The notes below the pieces were generated by a model. It worked only from the letters and a program-made list of their open reading frames with translations, was not told where the DNA came from and made no database searches. Of a DNA stretch of 8,208 bases, positions 5,178 to 8,208 are shown one piece after another. The stretch's first letter is position 1. The number at the start of each line of letters is the position of its first letter. The DNA lies in assembly GCA_015222555.1 (NCBI GenBank), contig JADFVM010000052.1:1-8208 (forward strand). Direction: 5' to 3'. Origin of the DNA: Pseudomonadota bacterium. GTDB taxonomy: Bacteria; Desulfobacterota; JADFVX01. The position numbers were made by a program, and so were the translations under genes.

Positions 5178-5624
5178 ATGACTGATGAGCAGATAGAACA
5201 ATTGATATGGGATGAAGTCAAAAAGAGGGACATCACCTTCCATGACATGATCGGCCTGGTGAATGAAAACATAGATCCTAATCCTCAGGATAAGACCATG
5301 CCCAGTAATAAAAGAGCCCGGATAAACAGGTTCAGCGGGGCTTTTGGGAGTGAAAGGATGCAGGAGCTTCTGTGTGTGGGGAAATACTGTCCTTACAGCT
5401 ATCTGCCTCCATTAAAGGTCTCATTACAGGACCTTTTCAGGTTCTGGTGGAATCGCTGTGTCGAGCAAGACCTGGTTATAGAGGAAATCCTTGACGACAT
5501 CTTTTCCTATTTTAACGAACTAATGAGGCCGACGGAGAAAAAGGAAAAAGAAATGGACAGGACACTTGATTTTACTCAAGTGCAGGTGTCTTTTTTCTCA
5601 AGGGACCTGGACCAGGCCGCCTGA
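5178..5624 (+). CDS. Hypothetical protein, 148 aa
   Basis: ATG 5178 follows AAAGGAG (5165-5171) by 6 nt. The N-terminus is acidic and helical (TDEQIEQLIWDEVKKRD). The middle has a basic patch (SNKRARINRFSGAFGSERM, residues 43-61) that could contact nucleic acid, and cysteines at 66, 71 and 94. Residues 83-117 look helical and aromatic-rich (LFRFWWNRC, IEEILDDIFSYF). A charged linker (EKKEKEMD) joins this to a C-terminal tail holding DRTLDFTQVQVSFF. That tail includes DxTxDFTQ, which recurs near the end of the 6756 protein, and QVSFF, a loose match to sliding-clamp binding peptides. A hairpin plus T-run lies inside the last codons (5561-5596). I do not recognise a family. It stands alone between hairpins 8 and 9. 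Confidence 0.8.
   Translation: MTDEQIEQLIWDEVKKRDITFHDMIGLVNENIDPNPQDKTMPSNKRARINRFSGAFGSERMQELLCVGKYCPYSYLPPLKVSLQDLFRFWWNRCVEQDLVIEEILDDIFSYFNELMRPTEKKEKEMDRTLDFTQVQVSFFSRDLDQAA
5561..5596 (+). terminator. Terminator-like hairpin inside the 3' end of the 5178 gene
   Basis: CACTTGA (5563-5569) pairs perfectly with TCAAGTG (5576-5582). Alternatively GACACTTGA pairs with TCAA plus GTGTC (5586-5590) around a bulge. Six Ts follow at 5591-5596. Unlike the other hairpins it lies within the coding sequence, about 10 codons before the stop. It might contribute to termination, but its stem is AT-rich and weaker than the others. Confidence 0.35.
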
Positions 5625-5650
5625 TCAATAAACAACAAACCATTAAACGG

Positions 5651-5689
5651 AAAGCCGCTCGCACATTGTGTGGGCGGCTTTTCTATTTT
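5651..5689 (+). terminator. Terminator-like hairpin 9
   Basis: AAAGCCGC (5651-5658) pairs perfectly with GCGGCTTT (5674-5681). The stem continues inward by about six more pairs, two of them wobbles, to a 3-nt loop. TTTTCTATTTT follows to 5689. It begins 26 nt after the stop at 5624, and the ribosome site AGGAGG of the methyltransferase gene starts at 5691, 1 nt after the tract. Its outer arm resembles hairpins 1 and 5. Confidence 0.88.
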
Positions 5690-5703
5690 GAGGAGGAATA
5701 ATC

Positions 5704-6738
5704 ATGAGATTAGCAGCACAGGCAAAGATGGGGTATTACCCTACTCCAGATGAAGTTACGCCAATCATAGCAAGATACATCAACCGCCAGCGCAATGGTC
5801 TTATCAGGGCACTTGACCCATGCGCCGGTGAAGGAACAGCAGTCAAGCTTGTTGGGGATCATCTCCAGGCCGAGACCTACGGCATTGAGATTGACATTGA
5901 AAGGGGCAAGACAGCAAAGGAGATCTTAACCAAATGTCTTGTGACAGATTACCAGAACACAAGGATAAGCCATGGATCATTTTCGCTGTTGTGGCTCAAC
6001 CCACCCTATGATTGGGCCACAAGGGACAATGAGATTGAAAAGTCAGAACGCTACGAAAGGACCTTTCTGAGGGATTGCATCCCTTATCTCTCTCCCGGGG
6101 GGATACTGGTCTACTTGATCCCGCAAAGGAGATTGGACGGGCATATAGCACGGATGCTCTCATACAGGTTTGAGCAGATAAGTGTATTCAGGTTCCCGGA
6201 GGAAGAATACAGGGCCTTCAAGCAACTGGTCATCTTCGGGGTCTTAAAGAAAAAGCCTGACAAGGATGACAGGCTTTCCGAATACCTGAAGAATTGCGGG
6301 CAGCTGAAGGCATTGGTTCCCTACCTGCCACAAAGACCTCCACGTGTTTACGAGGTCCCGACATCACCCGCCAAAGCCACTTTTCTATTCAGGAGCAAGG
6401 ATATCGAACCTGAAGAGCTGGCAGAAGAGATCCGGAAGCACGGTCTTTTCAGTCAGTTTAAGGAGATGACCACACCATTAAGTATGGCTGAAAAGATCAG
6501 GCCGATTATGCCTCTAAGACACGGGCATCTGGCACAGATCCTTGCCTGCGGCCTGATGAACGGCATTGTCTGGGACAGGGACAGGACAAACCCTTTGCTG
6601 GTCAAGGGCGTAACAAAAAAGGAGGTCAGGCACTCGGTCGAGATACAGGGTGATGTGGAAAAGCATATCGAGACCGACCAGATCAAGATCGTCATTCATG
6701 CATTCAACCGGCATGGTGAAATGCTCACCATCGAGTGA
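5704..6738 (+). CDS. DUF6094-type SAM-dependent methyltransferase, 344 aa
   Basis: ATG 5704 is preceded by AGGAGG (5691-5696) at 7 nt. The N-terminus RLAAQAKMGYYPTPDEV is typical of DUF6094-type class I methyltransferases. SAM-binding motif I is D38-P-C-A-G-E-G44, the strand YGIEID (59-64) supplies the acidic residue for the ribose, and catalytic motif IV is N99-P-P-Y102. An NPPY motif is characteristic of enzymes that methylate exocyclic amino groups, as in N6-adenine DNA methyltransferases. The substrate here is inferred, not proven. The C-terminal 150 residues lack an obvious target-recognition domain that I can name. The gene is followed 17 nt later by 6756 and then by an overlapping helicase gene, with no hairpins between, so the three probably act together. 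All key motifs are intact. Confidence 0.88.
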   Translation: MRLAAQAKMGYYPTPDEVTPIIARYINRQRNGLIRALDPCAGEGTAVKLVGDHLQAETYGIEIDIERGKTAKEILTKCLVTDYQNTRISHGSFSLLWLNPPYDWATRDNEIEKSERYERTFLRDCIPYLSPGGILVYLIPQRRLDGHIARMLSYRFEQISVFRFPEEEYRAFKQLVIFGVLKKKPDKDDRLSEYLKNCGQLKALVPYLPQRPPRVYEVPTSPAKATFLFRSKDIEPEELAEEIRKHGLFSQFKEMTTPLSMAEKIRPIMPLRHGHLAQILACGLMNGIVWDRDRTNPLLVKGVTKKEVRHSVEIQGDVEKHIETDQIKIVIHAFNRHGEMLTIE

Positions 6739-6755
6739 AAGGAGGTGAAAAAAAT

Positions 6756-7385
6756 ATGGAACTTTATCCTATTACAGCAACAGGGATCCGGGCTTATTGC
6801 TCTGACATGATCCTGGACCCATACGAGCTTGATACCATCTATTTCATGTCTATCTGCGGCTATCAGGCCACGGTAAAAGGTGTGATTGCCAATCTCCTGG
6901 AAAACTACGGCATAAGCATAAACATCGAAGGTGAGGAGTATTATCTCACCAGGTCTGGCTTTGGTTACAGGACCCAGGTTAAAAAACTGCCATCCGGGCT
7001 GGTTCATGCAGTGCTTTTTCCCAGGATGGCGCTCCCGGGGAATGACGAGGACAGGCAGAACAGCTTTTACGTGTTCACGAAGGAGAAGAGTCAAATCCTG
7101 AGCCTGTTTTATCGCCATTTAGATGAAGAGACGGATATACCCCTTCATCCCTCGTGGAGCAGGTGGCTCTGGAAGGCATTTAAAGAACAAGATAGATGGC
7201 TTGTTGAACTTAAAACCATGGTGGGAGCTTTCAGGGGCTATTCATTTGCCTTTAATCCCAAGAAACTCCATGACCTGATATCCGGGGCAATAAGAAACAG
7301 GGCCCCTGAAATCATCAGGTGCATGGAATGGAAAGGAGGTAACGAAGATGGGACGTTTGATTTCACTCAAGGAATTCCTGAATGA
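6756..7385 (+). CDS. Hypothetical protein between methyltransferase and helicase, 209 aa
   Basis: ATG 6756 is chosen because AAAGGAGGTG (6738-6747) lies just upstream. The in-frame GTG 6735 would place the ribosome site inside the gene and overlap the methyltransferase stop. The sequence is rich in aromatics and looks well folded: PYELDTIYFMSICGYQATV (22-40), an EGEEYYLTRSGFGYRTQ strand region (58-74), and a Trp-rich segment PSWSRWLWKAFKEQDRW (132-148). No catalytic motif, cysteine ribbon, signal peptide or membrane helix is visible. The tail DGTFDFTQ resembles DRTLDFTQ in the 5178 protein. Its 3' end overlaps the helicase start by 38 nt in another frame, implying coupled translation. It is probably a partner of the methyltransferase or helicase, by position only; the family is not recognised. 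Confidence 0.85.
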   Translation: MELYPITATGIRAYCSDMILDPYELDTIYFMSICGYQATVKGVIANLLENYGISINIEGEEYYLTRSGFGYRTQVKKLPSGLVHAVLFPRMALPGNDEDRQNSFYVFTKEKSQILSLFYRHLDEETDIPLHPSWSRWLWKAFKEQDRWLVELKTMVGAFRGYSFAFNPKKLHDLISGAIRNRAPEIIRCMEWKGGNEDGTFDFTQGIPE

Positions 7386-8208
7386 GTACGGCGAGAGTAT
7401 GGCCGAGAAGGTCACTCAAGAGCTAACGGTCGTTCATGACCCGATAACAGAGAAAGAGAAGGATATCTCAGAAATTATAGAAACCATAATAAAGAAGCCT
7501 TTCCCATCCCAGGGAGAGATCATCAAGGCCTGTTACAAGTCCCTTATTTCGGGAAATAAGGCGGTCTATACGGTCTGCGAGATGGGGACAGGCAAGACGC
7601 TCATGGCAATAGCCACGGCCCTTGTGCTTTACAAACTAAAGGGCATTCGCAGGGTGCTGGTCATCTGCCCGCCGCACCTGGTCCCCAAATGGATTCAGGA
7701 GATCAAGGACAGCCTTTCGGGCGTAGGGGCCTATAACTTTAACGGGAAAAACGTCATAAGACAGCTTGAAAAGCTCAGAAGGCAACCCACACCTTCGAGA
7801 CTTGAGTTCTACGTCATTGGCAGGGAGCGGGCCAAGACAGGCTTTCTGTGGAGGCCTGCGGTGGTCACAAGGCACAGGAAGCATTTCTGCCCGAAGTGCG
7901 GCCAGGAGCTGCTTGATAGAGACGGCTATCCCATGCCGGTTTTTGAGACAAACACCCAGGGCAGGTACAAGAAAAGGCATGCCTGCAAGAACATGATCAG
8001 TAAATGGAAGTATAACCCTGATACCGGTGAACACAAGAAGATCAGGGCCATATGCGGTGAACAGCTCTGGCAGCCGGATAACACCCGTAAGAACTACCGC
8101 AAGGCGATCCCGGCAAGGTTTATCAAGGCAAAGATGAAAAAGTTCTTTGATCTTCTTGTTGTTGATGAGGTGCATCAGTTCAAGAACGAATCAGGCCAGG
8201 GATATGCC
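7348..8208 (+). CDS. SNF2-type DEAD/DEAH helicase with zinc-finger insertion (3' truncated by window edge)
   Basis: ATG 7348 has AAAGGAGG (7332-7339) at 8 nt, inside the upstream gene, and the frame stays open for 287 codons to the window edge. Helicase motifs appear in order: a Q-type FPSQGEIIKA (52-61), Walker A E78-M-G-T-G-K-T84, motif Ia VLVICPPHLVPKWIQEI (103-119), and motif II D273-E-V-H276. This is a superfamily 2, SNF2-like ATPase. Walker A and DEVH are about 190 residues apart, much more than usual. The insertion holds C181-x2-C184, C213 and C236, a probable zinc-binding element. Motifs III to VI lie beyond the window. ATP-driven translocation on duplex DNA is the expected activity. 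Coupling to the methyltransferase and the 6756 protein suggests one DNA-acting complex or pathway. Confidence 0.9.
   Translation, partial: MGRLISLKEFLNEYGESMAEKVTQELTVVHDPITEKEKDISEIIETIIKKPFPSQGEIIKACYKSLISGNKAVYTVCEMGTGKTLMAIATALVLYKLKGIRRVLVICPPHLVPKWIQEIKDSLSGVGAYNFNGKNVIRQLEKLRRQPTPSRLEFYVIGRERAKTGFLWRPAVVTRHRKHFCPKCGQELLDRDGYPMPVFETNTQGRYKKRHACKNMISKWKYNPDTGEHKKIRAICGEQLWQPDNTRKNYRKAIPARFIKAKMKKFFDLLVVDEVHQFKNESGQGYA

Noticed and set aside
78..5689. The nine hairpins as a CRISPR array or integron attachment sites
   Set aside because: They are not uniform direct repeats, spacing follows gene length, and no conserved recombination core (such as GTTRRRY pairs) was seen around them.
6735..6755. 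GTG 6735 as the start of the 6756 gene
   Set aside because: It overlaps the methyltransferase stop and would include AAAGGAGG within the coding sequence.
6866..6884. QILSLF in the 6756 protein as a clamp-binding motif
   Set aside because: It sits in the middle of a likely folded helical segment (residues 113-118) rather than in an exposed tail.
6696..7118. 140-codon open frame on the minus strand
   Set aside because: It lies antisense to two well-supported genes and has no ribosome-site support or family pattern.
7636..8175. 179-codon open frame on the minus strand
   Set aside because: It is antisense to a helicase frame with clear Walker A and DEVH motifs, shows no recognisable domain, and no other gene here uses the minus strand.

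Overview
The window looks like accessory DNA from a mobile element (conjugative plasmid or integrative element), not a core chromosomal region. All recognisable genes lie on the + strand, are mostly short, and are packed with gaps of under about 110 nt. The recognisable ones are typical mobile-element cargo: a DUF2958-like protein, an ArdC-like antirestriction protein, a stand-alone RadC/JAB-domain protein, a SprT-like zinc metalloprotein, and a DUF6094-type class I methyltransferase upstream of a SNF2-type helicase. Strong AAAGGAGG ribosome sites, frequent AGG arginine codons and moderate GC suggest a Gram-negative anaerobe such as a Desulfobacterota or Nitrospirota member. That host guess is an inference with low certainty. 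No integrase, relaxase, transfer gene, replication gene, tRNA, IS or CRISPR array is visible.

Layout. Bases 1-69 are the end of a zinc-ribbon gene whose tail matches the tail of the complete gene at 329-892. A 30-codon gene (125-217) lies between these two relatives. Then come 329-892 (zinc-ribbon protein), 911-1312 (DUF2958-like), 1346-1540 (small zinc ribbon), 1635-2447 (ArdC-like), 2550-2765 (71-residue cysteine-cluster protein), 2824-3342 (acidic unknown), a 7-codon leader ORF (3432-3455) overlapping the unknown gene 3455-3811, 3896-4417 (RadC/JAB), 4437-5081 (SprT-like), 5178-5624 (unknown), 5704-6738 (methyltransferase), 6756-7385 (unknown) and 7348-8208 (helicase, running off the right edge).

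The most striking structure is not a gene. Nine GC-rich hairpins followed by T-rich tracts (six strong, three weaker or imperfect) sit in the gaps. Each lies just after one stop codon and just before the Shine-Dalgarno site of the next gene, so the region reads as repeated units of hairpin, ribosome site, gene. There is no room for a promoter between the U-tract and the ribosome site. The genes must therefore be transcribed through these hairpins (partial or processive antitermination), or the hairpins do another job such as RNA processing or protection. Only five junctions lack one: before 911, 1346, 4437, 6756 and 7348. These probably mark tightly coupled sets: 329/911/1346, 3896/4437, and 5704/6756/7348.

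Functionally, the ArdC-like protein, the methyltransferase and the helicase fit protection or processing of incoming DNA. The RadC/JAB and SprT-like proteins fit handling of DNA or of DNA-protein adducts. At least six of the proteins carry paired-cysteine zinc sites. These roles are inferred from families and context; the several unknown genes have no assigned function.
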